From: Cliona cf. orientalis
Taxonomy: Eukaryota; Porifera; Demospongiae; Clionaida; Clionaidae
Direction: 5' to 3'
NCBI GenBank assembly: GCA_963930775.1
Contig: OZ005689.1
Location: forward strand, 26,348,058 to 26,412,057
DNA: 64,000 nucleotides
Shown: positions 45,810 through 55,637 of the stretch, piece by piece
Layout of the letters: each line of letters begins with the position of its first letter
Position numbering within the stretch: the first letter of the stretch is position 1
Notes under the pieces: model-generated
Database searches by the model: none
Seen by the model: the letters and a program-made list of their open reading frames with translations, nothing else
Told to the model about the DNA's origin: nothing
Translations under genes and position numbers: made by a program

Positions 45810-46473
45810 GAGATGATTACCCAGAACCCTTTGGCACCTGGGTCAGAGGACTAGAACGGATATTATGTCAGCTGTTTGGTGTTTGTGACATCGAAAACTA
45901 CATATAGTCACTTGGGGGGAGGGGGGCAGGTTACACCACAGGAGTAGGCAGCTAGTGGGGGATTAGTGGCCCACTCCTTGGTGCTGAGCTATACTAACAA
46001 TGTACACCAAGCCTGAGATTTGAAAATAATTTGTGGACATTCACCAAGGGGTAGTGACCGTTACACAGCTGGTACTCCCACCTAGAGTGGTGATCGAGTA
46101 TTTTGTACTATACTTCGAAAAGATCGGGGAACCTGGGGACAAGGCCAGCGTTTCTAGTACAATGTGTATGTTGCTTTCTTCAGGCATAATGTGCTGATAT
46201 CTGTAAAATTGCCATTGCAGTTGTAAGTGCAGGTCTCATTATGGTGAATAGTATCCCTTCTATTCAGTTGCTTGAGGCAAGTGATCACTCAAATAGACTC
46301 TTTGCACTCACCTTGTGTATTGATTGCTCATAAGGCCATACCTACTTTAATTTATGTTTCTTGGGTCAAATTTTCTCAATCATGAAAAAAAATGTGGTCC
46401 AGTGCTTGTAAGAGGCTAACGATACTTGGCACAGTGCAAGCAGTTTTATACGTATTACACAAGGTGTGGATGC

Positions 46474-46938
46474 TACCGTATAGCGGGTAATTTTCGGGGG
46501 TGCTAATTTTCATGGAAAGTCAGAGAATGCCCTCAGAATTAATTTTCGTGGTTTTAATTCGTGACAGCCAAAAGGTGCGGCGCTGCGCGCCAACGATAAG
46601 CAAATGCCGCCTAAGACACAATCTCATCTCGTATGATAGGACCTCGCTCGATTTCTTTGTCATCGAGCACCTTCTGCAACGAATAGCAAGGGCTACTACA
46701 CTATTAGAGTTCAAGACACCATCGGCTAGGTGACAGTAGCGATCGCTACTTGCTAACAGTGAGACAGTCGGCCGTCTTCCACGAGGTTATTGGCCACGCC
46801 CCTTGCTTTGATAGCTTCCTTTTGCGCCAGCGTACCATAGAAGCATTAATTTTCATGAGTGGAAATTTTCGTGACAGTGAAGTCAACCACGAAAATAACG
46901 AAAATTAGCACCCCACGAAAATTACCTGCCATACAGTA
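46474..46938. mobile_element. TACCGTATAGCGG MITE, 465 bp, nested in R1
   Basis: Ends TACCGTATAGCGGGTAATTT and AAAATTACCTGCCATACAGTA. Subterminal ATTTTCGTGG repeats occur in both directions. The other R1 copy reads straight through at about 35630 (ggatgctgtttgcttgg), which fixes the insertion site. The interior is not coding. Confidence 0.85.
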
Positions 46939-47647
46939 TTTGCTTGGTTTGTGGATTACTGCCGTTATTGCAAAAAGCAGTTTTTAGCCTGCTTCACCTG
47001 TAGGATCTAAATTTATGTCAGACTGTGATTAGTAGGTTTCCGCGTGATTTACACGTTGAAAGCCCTTAGGCACTCCACATTGCTCGGGCTGTACACGAGT
47101 CCCTTTGGTCTTCTAAATAATCCTCATCTATTCAAGGGGTGATTCACACTTGACACCATCCAGATTTGATCAGGACAGTCTTGATTTAGAAGCTTGGATT
47201 CCAAATTCCACTTGTCCCAAAAAAAATGTTCTTCAGTCCCCCTTCTTATAACAGGGGTTGCCTACACACTAGGAACACCAGCCATTTGCTACTATATCCT
47301 TCACTATGGCTACTAGTCCCTGGACTTACCGGTGTTCTCGAGTCAAAGGAGAGCTAAGCGACGTTCAATCAACAGGTCTTTTGGCAGCCATCACAGAATT
47401 TCTCCGTTGCTGGGCCGTTCGTGTCCATGTTAACTCCAGTCACAGTTAGGGTATTGTGGCTGACTGTGTGATGCGTCTGTTAGATCCTATATTACGTACT
47501 TTGGCAGGAGCCAGACCAGCGACCGCATGCACGTGCAAATGCTGATCACGTGAGCTTCCTACATGCACGCATATCGTTGAGCTTCTAGTTTGGCAACTCT
47601 ACTAGATCGAGAGGTGCCGCCGCATGCGTTCACATGACCCGGTTGCT

Positions 47648-47795
47648 ATGATCTAAACTTGTTAGACACTGTTTAGTCTCGGTTTCTACGTGATTTAGAA
47701 ACCCTCAGGGCTCTGTAGAACCCTCGCTTCGCTCGGGATTCTACATAGAGCCCTTCGGTCTTCTAAATCACGTAGAAACCTCCTAACCAGTGTCT
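47648..47795. repeat. Fold-back repeat, GTGATTTAGAA family, copy 2
   Basis: GGTTTCTACGTGATTTAGAA / TTCTAAATCACGTAGAAACC arms, with a central palindrome CCCTCGCTTCGCTCGGG. Same family as 32554-32656. Confidence 0.85.
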
Positions 47796-48227
47796 GACAT
47801 ATATGCAGAGAGAGGGGGTGGGGACGAAACTTGCCTGATATAGCCATTAGCTTTTTGTTTGTGTATAATTAGCGTGCTTGTTAATGACATCTCTCTCCTC
47901 CAGGTCAATCTGAAGAGTTTTTCGAAGGTTAGGTCCATTTCCTATTACTAGCTCCAGCCCAAAAAGGACACCCCCCCTACATCCGCTACACTAGTTTTGA
48001 GCAACTGACACACTAAAAGCAAGAAGAAAAGTCTCCAAACCACCATGGCACATGTTAGCTAGTCTAATCCCCGGCCCTTCTCAGCTTTTTGATTTATGTA
48101 CGTGTAGTTTGTTATACATATTGTTCTTCAGTGTGCATCATGTTGGTATACAGCGCCATGTAAACGTTTGTAACTTTTAACTATGAGCAATAGTATAATT
48201 AAACCCTTCCGAGATCTACATAGTATG

Positions 48228-48454
48228 TACCGTAAATGTTCTAATTAACGCGCCTATGAAAAATAATTCCGAGTGCTGGGTGGCGCGCTATTAGAGCGTG
48301 GAAATTAGCGTTTGTGACAAGGTGGCGCGCAAAATGTGTATACAATGGTATAGGGACGTGTGGGTTGGCGCATTTAAATAGAGTGTTAAAATTGCACTTC
48401 TGGCCGAGGTGGCGCATCTATTAGAGAGGTGCGTTAATTAGAACGTTTACGGTA
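48228..48454. mobile_element. 227-bp TACCGTAAATGTTCTAATTA MITE
   Basis: Ends TACCGTAAATGTTCTAATTA and TTAATTAGAACGTTTACGGTA mirror each other. GGTGGCGCGC and GGTGGCGCATCTATTAGAG are repeated inside. A TA target is likely. Confidence 0.85.
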
Positions 48455-50036
48455 TGTAACTTGCAAAGGACATGGTAACAAAATAAGATTCAGTTACGTA
48501 TGTTCATTGTGGCCGTCATCCCACTGATGTTCTCCCCTGCAGGCATTGCTGGTGTAGAGTGCAAATCAGTAAGATTTGCAAGGGGAGCATCTGCGTTTCC
48601 ACTCACAGTGGTTGCCAACTAAGAAATTGAAGAAGTAAGTAGGGATGGTAGGATCAAAAAGTAAACAAACAAGAATAGGAGGGATAGTAGCAGACAAGAT
48701 GCCATCCCTAAATTTTATAGTCTACAACAGGGTTTCTATGAAAAAAGCATGTAGGGATACATCTTGTCTGCTATTATCTTGGCTTAGTTTGGTACAGCCC
48801 ACGAACCTCACAAGTAGTGTGTTTTATGCACCTATTGCCCATACCTATGCTACTCTGCTGCAGGCCATGTGCTCCCTGCTTGTGTACACTATAAGTAGGT
48901 AAAGATCATCAACCGTGGGGCCTGGGAACGAGACTGCTCCTACTGTATACACTGCTGATGTGCAGCATGTGGGGTATGTTACCCTGTGTGCATGCGCAAG
49001 GGGTGAAGTAATCGTTCTGTTGTTGTTGTGGTTGTCAATATTGCCCACAAAAAAACCGCCTGATCTCAATATCTGGACGCCTTAGTGAGTCGTTAGTGTC
49101 ATCACAATGTCATAAGTGGAGGACAATCCGGTGAATATTTGATTAAGAGCGATTAAGAGCAATGAAGGGTATAAATTGTGTATTTGCTCAGCCATGCCTA
49201 TCAACCACACCATGTGCTTTCTGCTAATATGCATACACATAACTATAACTCAGGCAAGTACCTTGATAAAGGTCGTTGATGGATTACGTGGCATTGTCAC
49301 ACTGAGCACTCTACTGTGTGTGAAGAGCGCGTGGGGTATGTGCTTTAGCTCTAGTTCCCTTCAATAATATGCTGCATAATGATACGGACAGCATTGATAA
49401 AACAGGTCCATGGGTGGATAGTCACGAGAATTGATAAAAGTATACCTTTTGGATCTTATAAGTTTGCTTACTTGCTAGCATAACCATTCAGTAAGTCCAG
49501 TAGAGTTTTCCGAGGTCACTTTACTAGTATGGTAGCTGTTCTGCACGTATGCCTTTGTGCACTCGATATTTACATGTGTCGTGCATGGACGATGTCAGAT
49601 TAATATGTAGAGCTACATGTACATGTATGTAGAATACATATCCCACACAGACATTGCGCAATCTGTGGATCTACTTTTGAGTGCATGGTTGAAGTTTGTG
49701 AAAAATAATGTAGAGGTCCCAGTGATGTCAGCCAGAAACCACTGATCTCTCTCTGTACCAGACCTAGATTAGGAAGATCTGAACTGCTACTATCTACATC
49801 TTGCTGTGTTAATATAGCTATCTTACAGTCTGATTCTGTTCCAGAAGGCTTCACGTTTCAGTCAGTGAGTGGATAGCTAGCAACCAAACAGTGCAGTAGA
49901 ACGCTATTATGTCGCAAGCATTTATATAAACACTTTGACCATCTTTTCCTGTTCATATACTAGGCCACTTGATTGTGCGCATGAGCAGAAAGTACACGAC
50001 CTGCATGCATTATGTATTGAGCAGGCGCTGTCGATT
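48455..50036. other. Probable intron, repeats only
   Basis: 48637-48780 is related to the MITE at 7855 (agtagggatggtaggatcaa...; gacaagatgccatccctaa / tagggatacatcttgtctgc). 49405-49560 is a diverged R1 end. An 84-codon minus-strand frame at 49600-49854 (SDCKIAILTQQDVDSSSSDL) has ordinary composition but no splice or homology support. Confidence 0.4.
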
Positions 50037-51373
50037 GGGGCATCTGTAAAAGCTGGAAACGGAAATGGAATTGGAAATTGGAAACGGAATTGGAAACTGG
50101 AAATGGTCGTCAAAACGGGGACAAGGTCATCAAGCTATCTGGTACTAGCATAGCTATCCATGGTGCCAGTTATGCACCTATCAAAGTCCTGCCCCACGTA
50201 CCCCCTACCAGGCACAGATAGGGGATTAGACAGGGCCTAGGTCTACATGTTTGAAGCACCCGGTAATAGAAATCGAGAATGCACAGCCAGCAAGCCGCAT
50301 CGTATGTGCATGTTTAAAGCACGTTGACTTTTGACCACCATGCTGTGCATTTTCTGATGGTGTGTAATAGCTATCCGTTGGAGCACAATAGTCATACAAC
50401 CAGCATGCACTATAACAGTTGGACAAATCTAATAGGCAGGGATTAAACCTCCTAAGATGCCCAGTGGGCAGAGAATTAGATAATCCCCTCCTGTGCCCAG
50501 TAGGGAGGAGGTGGGGCATGACTTTAGCAGAGTTCTTGCAAGTCACACAATCACTCTACTACTTTAATACTGTCACAGCAACTTAGCTAGTGTACAACTT
50601 AGTAGTAGAAATCGTTGGATGGTCTATTTACTCAGGACTGACTTGTGTACAAACACGGATTCAGTCAGCAATCTCAACCAATTACAGGCTGCTCAGTATA
50701 ATGTATCCAGTCCCTAACAGCCTGACTCTAGACTAATTACAAAACTTGTGCATACACACATCACTGCATTTTAGTGATGTGTGCATTTTTGGTTCAAGTG
50801 TACATGTATATGTAGCTATAGGTGTGTCATCCGGCTGCAGAGACCACTTAAACTGAAGGCCATTCCTTACCCTTCATATTCCCCTAGGCAAGCTCAAGCT
50901 TGAGCTGATAATTTGAATAAATTAATACACCCCTCACCATGGTATTAAAACAGGCTGACACAGCTAGCTTGAGAGGGCATCACGGATGCAAGGTATGGCT
51001 TCCCCACCCCCAGAACTTTGTCGTACCCTCCTAAGTTTCTCAACAATATTAATCCATGGTATAATTCAGACTACTATTACAATATACGTAAATTACTGCA
51101 GTGAGACCATGTAGCTATCGATTCTACATAGTGGCTTCACCTTGGAACGTTTTAGCTTTGCGGAAGGGTGGGCCTATATGAAGCAGTCCAATTCAAATTA
51201 TGATTTTACTCCCTTCCCAGGTTTCTTTTCAATGTACATGGAAAGCTGGGGGAGCCTGAAGGACCATCCACTAGCTAGCCCCTCAAGCTGCTAGACGTTT
51301 GACGACCATTTCCAGTTTTCAATTCCGTTTCCAATTTCCATTTCCATTTCCGTTTCCAGCTTTTACATATGCC
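50037..51373. mobile_element. 1.34-kb element with repeat-rich inverted ends
   Basis: 50037-50118 and 51295-51373 are reverse complements (GGGGCATCTGTAAAAGCTGG / CCAGCTTTTACATATGCCC). Each contains an array of GGAAAYGGAAATTGG units, so the arms are built of a short tandem repeat. The region between is AT-rich and non-coding. No clear target duplication. Confidence 0.7.
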
Positions 51374-52441
51374 CGTCGATTGGTGTGGCTACGGTGGCCA
51401 CACTGAAGCCAGTTTTTGTCCAAATTCATTGTGCTTATGAGTTGCTTAGGTGCCTACTATATCTCAAGATATGCCGATTTGTGCTCATGATAATGACAAC
51501 TACATGAACAACGACGACAATGGCACGGTGGATTACTTTACCCCTTGTGCATGTGTGTAAACATTCGCAGAATCAACATCTGCAATAAACTCATGGTGAA
51601 GTTTTAATACTACACGTATGTTTGATGTCACAATCATGGGATAATGTGACTGAACACTACTAACAGCATGCTATAGTATAGCGCGCATGCGCAGATGAAG
51701 ACCACACCCCTCACTGGAGGCCAAGAGTAGCTGATCAAACTCACCGCGTAATGGCGAAGTTTTCACTCCGCTCGAACGTCGAATCTACCACCAGACCATG
51801 ACAAAGAGCAGACATCGCCTCTCGCTTCCCTCGAGGCTCGGCGGCCTGCCGAGCAGGCCTGTCGAAATGCGCGGCGCTTGCGCCGCTCGCTCGAGCTCGA
51901 GAATGCATCTCTATGGCCCCTAGGCCTTGGCAACCTCGTTTGTGCACACGGCACAATTCTGACCAATCGTGAGTCTTCTGAACTTGTACGAGAGCGCATC
52001 TTTTATGCCCTCCAGGTTAGGACACGGACTATATAAGAAAATTGATCGTCTGAAAAATATTTTTCGTTGTATATATACATAATAAATTTTAATGTTCTTG
52101 AGCTCCTACATGTCAATGTCTAGCTTGAATTCATAGTATCTAATATAAATAGTATACTACTGCCATGGATATTCATTCGTAATGTATGTATAATTCAGCT
52201 GTTTTAGGTAGCTACATTGTATGTGAATCCCTGAATAAATACAAAAATGAAAAGGTTATATTAACCCCATCATTTTAGTACTGCTCAACCATAATCATAA
52301 TACATTATTACTGCACTACAAAATTATACCTTTGTGTACTGTAAATGTGCTGGTATGACTGGATTCTCATCTGCATATCAAAATATTTAGCTGTAATATT
52401 AGCTATTGTCATACAGGGAACTCAAGATCAACATCACTCAC
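51374..52441. repeat. Intron sequence with dispersed repeat copy 2
   Basis: 51740-52075 pairs with 7455-7854. 51600-51740 resembles 26225-26460. No exon found. Confidence 0.55.
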
Positions 52442-52517
52442 CATAGAGCAAAGCATCAAATTCAGCTGGTGTCAGTGCAAATAAAGATGACCATTCAATT
52501 GGTAAATCACTGGACAT
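52442..52517 (-). CDS. Candidate first exon of the minus-strand host gene
   Basis: On the minus strand, an ATG at 52517 in good context (attaaaATG) opens MSSDLPIEWSSLFALTPAEF, then DALLY, and ends TATG before a strong donor GTGAGT at 52441. It ends in phase 1, the same phase that the first of the downstream exons (44515) requires. Joining them gives a reading frame without stops and a total protein of about 162 residues. The 7.9-kb intron between is full of transposons. Extra exons in between cannot be excluded, and the linkage is inferred from phase only. Confidence 0.5.
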
Positions 52518-52775
52518 TTTAATTTCTTTTGTAGAAAGTGAAATTATGATACATTGGATATCATAGCATGCACAATGTCATGTACTCTCCATCATATATA
52601 GATCCCAGACATATCATTAAAATGAGTGGGTGGCAGAAGTTCAAGGGTCAAACCACCATGTGTATTGCACAACATCTGCTCATATATTACAATTTCACAG
52701 GCATCAACATTATTTTTATACATGCAAGCAACATACCTCTCAATTCTTAACCTGTTTGAATTGCTACTTCTCCAG
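52518..52775. promoter_or_regulatory. Possible bidirectional promoter interval
   Basis: Lies between the minus-strand first exon (52517) and the first plus-strand candidate exon (52776). It has no repeat hits in the window. A plus-strand ATG at 52622 (MSGWQKFK) would end in phase 1 as needed by the next exon, but its donor GTCAAA is poor. No core promoter motif is certain. Confidence 0.25.
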
Positions 52776-54645
52776 TCAAGAAGTTCAGTCGCAAGCCTAA
52801 GATCTATCCAGTATCAGTGCATACATATTTTAAGAGTATTTCTGCATGAATAATTATTAGGCTAATCTCCTTTCTCTTCCGTTTGACATACATGTCTTAA
52901 TTGTCAGAAATTTGAATTTGAGACATTTGCTTACGTACTGCACTTCCCCTGTGTACAGTACTGTGCATGCGCTATACTATTCACTTGCCTTTATGGTGCA
53001 CTCTAAATAAATACAATATGTATGCACACGTGTGCGTGCGCATGACGACCACATAACCATGACGGCAATATGACGCCGACCACATCCACGTGACCTGACC
53101 GCTGTAGCTGTTAAAGCCAAGAAAAAGCTGCGTAACCAGTCATGAGTCAGTGGAGTTACAAGACATATTGCTAGATCTATACACTACTCTGGTTGAAAAG
53201 AACCCATCACTGTCTCTTTTGTACATCGAGACTTCATCAAGAAGAGAAAAAGGCAGAGATGATCAGCAAATGTCACCAAAACTTTAGAACAAAGCGTTTT
53301 CAACAAATTCCACACATTAAAATCGCCACGAGAAGCCTAACAGCACCTTGCTATAAACGAGGTATGTGGCAGCTAGTATGGTAACACACAGACGGACAGA
53401 CAGACAGACAAAACAACTACCGTATCCCTCGTGCATGCGCCGAGGGTTAATTAAGCGGTTTTGGCGGTTACCACCCAATTGTGCCCAGTAAGCAGATTAC
53501 CATGAGTGCAGGCATTTCGATGGTACACAAGTGGGCCACGATCCAGTAGTTGCTGAAGGTTCAAAAGCACAAAGAATTGAAGCTACTCCATGTTGACTTG
53601 GTTGTTGAACGAACTGGAAATAAGCTGTTTGGCATGGTATCGCGCAGGTACTTGTGATTGTGAAACCGTGTACCGTATAGTGGGGAAACTTTGGAGATGT
53701 TTTTAGTTTGGCGATTTGGCGAATTTGGTGAACTAAAAACTCACCAATATCGATTATTGCATGCGTGCCTATGGCACTAAAAATTCAGATAGCCAAGTTT
53801 AAATTTCACCAATAAATCCTGAGAGCCTATTCGCCAAATTTAATGCTTGCAGGCTGTACATTCTTCATGTACAGCCTGCTGGATATCTGAGCATGCTCAT
53901 AGTCCTTTCCACCCGGGGTGTGCTTATAATTGTTGTTGATGCTTGTTGAATATGGATCGTCAAAATTATGCCTCCCCCCTCTCTCGCCACAGGAATCACC
54001 ACATGTAAGGCCTCCTCCACCACAGGTACCGGGATATGCATGTTTATGTAATAATTGTGGTTCAAAACCATTCTTCATGTACAGCCTTCAAAATGAACAT
54101 TGTTCTTTTTTCCCTCAGGTTGAACATGTACGTGCTGCTGAGGATGCTGCTCAGAATGTGCCTGGAGGTACAGTAGAGACAAAAAAAGAAAAGTTTTCCA
54201 TTTTGTTCCATATACCTTTTACTTGGAATGCCTGTGTAGTGGCATTCACATTTTTTACTGTCCTTTCTAGGCTGGCTAGCCACCTACAATTCTATAATCA
54301 TCTGTCCTGCGGGTGGCTACTGTGAAGCTCTTTTAAATAACAGCTATGAAGCATGACAGTCAACAAGAAAGCTATCCCTTTTATCATAAGTAGCTTTATT
54401 GGGGGCAATAACAATTCAAACACCAACCTGGAGAATTCTGCCTTCCCAAAGGCTGTTTAACAAGTTTTCAGCCCCTTTCATACATGTTGAATGCATGTTA
54501 GTAGACAATATCTACACAGATGTTCCAAACAGATGGCCTTCAAGTTTACCCATTTGTCACTGCATGTCGGGAAACCAAAACAAACTTACCTTTTTTGTTT
54601 GCTTCTCTAGATTCAAATCCCTCAAGTGCAAGCTCTTCAATATTG
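52776..54645 (+). CDS. Host gene micro-exons (proline/serine-rich protein)
   Basis: Four short exons: 52776-52810 (acceptor acttctccag, weak donor GTATCA; KKFSRKPKIYP), 53993-54025 (acceptor ctctcgccacag, donor GTACCG; ESPHVRPPPPQ), 54119-54167 (acceptor ttttttccctcag, donor GTACAG; VEHVRAAEDAAQNVPG) and 54611-54645 (acceptor tttgcttctctag, donor GTAAGG; DSNPSSASSSIL). The phases fit at every join. The content (basic, PPPP, Ser-rich) suggests a disordered linker of a signalling or scaffold protein, but I cannot name it. The start and end of the gene are not seen. Confidence 0.5.
52811..53992 (+). repeat. Intron with an old dispersed repeat
   Basis: 53000-53440 matches 37200-37480 (atgatcagcaaatg-cacca...gaacaaagc) and, inverted, 27080-27330. 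It ends near gcatgcgccgagggttaatt. 53672 begins a lone TACCGTATAG transposon half. Confidence 0.55.
54224..54330 (+). repeat. Intron segment duplicated at 59430-59520
   Basis: TGTAGTGGCATTCACATT, then TACTGTCCTTTCTAGGCTGG and CTAGCCACCTACA, recur after the exon at 59300-59381. Each copy follows a donor reading GGTACAGTAGA. Each also contains an acceptor-like ctttctag followed by an open, phase-compatible stretch (GWLATYNSIIICPA here), so an alternative exon is possible. Confidence 0.55.
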
Positions 54646-54695
54646 GTAAGGATGAAACTTCACTACAGGGTATTACCTCGTAAAAGAATAATAAT

Positions 54696-55637
54696 TACCG
54701 TATTTATTCGAATAGAAGCCGCACCCTTAATAGTAGCTGCCCTCGGATAGAAGCCGCACCTGGAGGTCAATGAAACAAATACCGTAAAGTCTGGTTAATA
54801 AGCGCATGCGCTTATCACTCTCGGTCGTAAGGAAATATGCGCCTATTAGATGATGTGCACTTAATAGGGAGTGAAGTTTGGCCCCGCCCACCGTCAGAAC
54901 GTTCGAGCGCTCGAGCACAAGGCCAGCAAGTTGTGAATTTGGCGAATCTTGAGGACAGCTTTGCTGTAGTTCATGGAAGTATGACATCGCTGGCAGAAAA
55001 CTGCGAAAAATGGCTGTCTTGTTGGGCAAGAGTTCGACCTGTCTCAGCCTGAGGCAGTGTTGAGCATACCAGGCTAGCCACTGTTGTGCAGCTGGCTATC
55101 TGAAATAGGTTGGAGAACAAACTGCTAGCCATGCATAGCGTGCCACAACTCGAGATCAAGCGGTGAATATTGCTATTGTCTATATTGGGCATATGCGCTT
55201 ATTAGACATTGGACAAGAACAGGAAGGAAGTATGCGCTTATTAAAAAAATATGTGCTTAATAAGCATGTGCGCTTATTAACCCGACTTTACGGTAGTAGC
55301 CGCCCTCGAATAGTAGCCGCACGCATGCTCGAACTACATTAAGTGGGCGTGGCCACGATCGCACAATTGTTCATTTGAGACAGAAGCATGGCAGAAGACG
55401 ACCTTGGCTTTGTTCTACGGATGCGTCGCGGCTTCTTTTGTGAGCATATAGCCATTATTTGTAGTGCAGCACTCATAAACCAGTCTTGTGGTACGTTTTT
55501 TATAGACGACACCGCGAGGTATCGGTCCGAAATTAATAAAAGCCACCCTCGAATAAGAGCCGCCCTCGATTAGTAGCTGCACTCCAGCAAGGCTGAAATT
55601 AATAGTAGCCGCGGCTACTATTCGAATAAATACGGTA
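54696..55637. mobile_element. TACCGTATTTATTCGAATA MITE, copy 1, with a nested MITE
   Basis: Ends TACCGTATTTATTCGAATAG / CTATTCGAATAAATACGGTA. Subterminal repeats of TAGTAGCCGC and GCCGCCCTCGAATA. The element at 54780-55295 sits in its left part. A frame MAEDDLGFVLRMRRGFFCEH at 55388 recurs in part at 42170. The family lies in the presumed intron of the plus-strand gene. Confidence 0.85.
54780..55295. mobile_element. TACCGTAAAGTCTGGTTAATAAGCGCAT MITE (nested)
   Basis: Ends TACCGTAAAGTCTGGTTAAT and ATTAACCCGACTTTACGGTA, with AAGCGCATGCGCTTAT next to the ends. It interrupts the larger MITE, so it is the younger of the two. Confidence 0.85.

Larger units (their letters stand above)
45331..47875 (-). 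repeat. Long unclassified repeat R1, copy 2
   Basis: Colinear with 33941-38420 but lacking the 1.19-kb insertion, so it supplies that element's empty site (47065-47070). It has its own insertions: a hairpin at 45751-45809, the MITE at 46474-46938, and non-shared sequence near 47340-47640. Confidence 0.7.

Noticed and set aside
47882-47934. Exon-like gtcaatctgaagagtttttcg with a strong acceptor ctctctcctccag.
   Set aside because: The core gaagag-tttcgaaggttagg is the R1 terminus seen at 34070, 42490 and 45460, so this is a repeat fragment.
48542-48567. A 26-nt plus-strand exon candidate (acceptor ttctcccctgcag, donor GTAAGA).
   Set aside because: It lies upstream of the minus-strand first exon, fits no neighbouring exon convincingly and is too short to judge alone.
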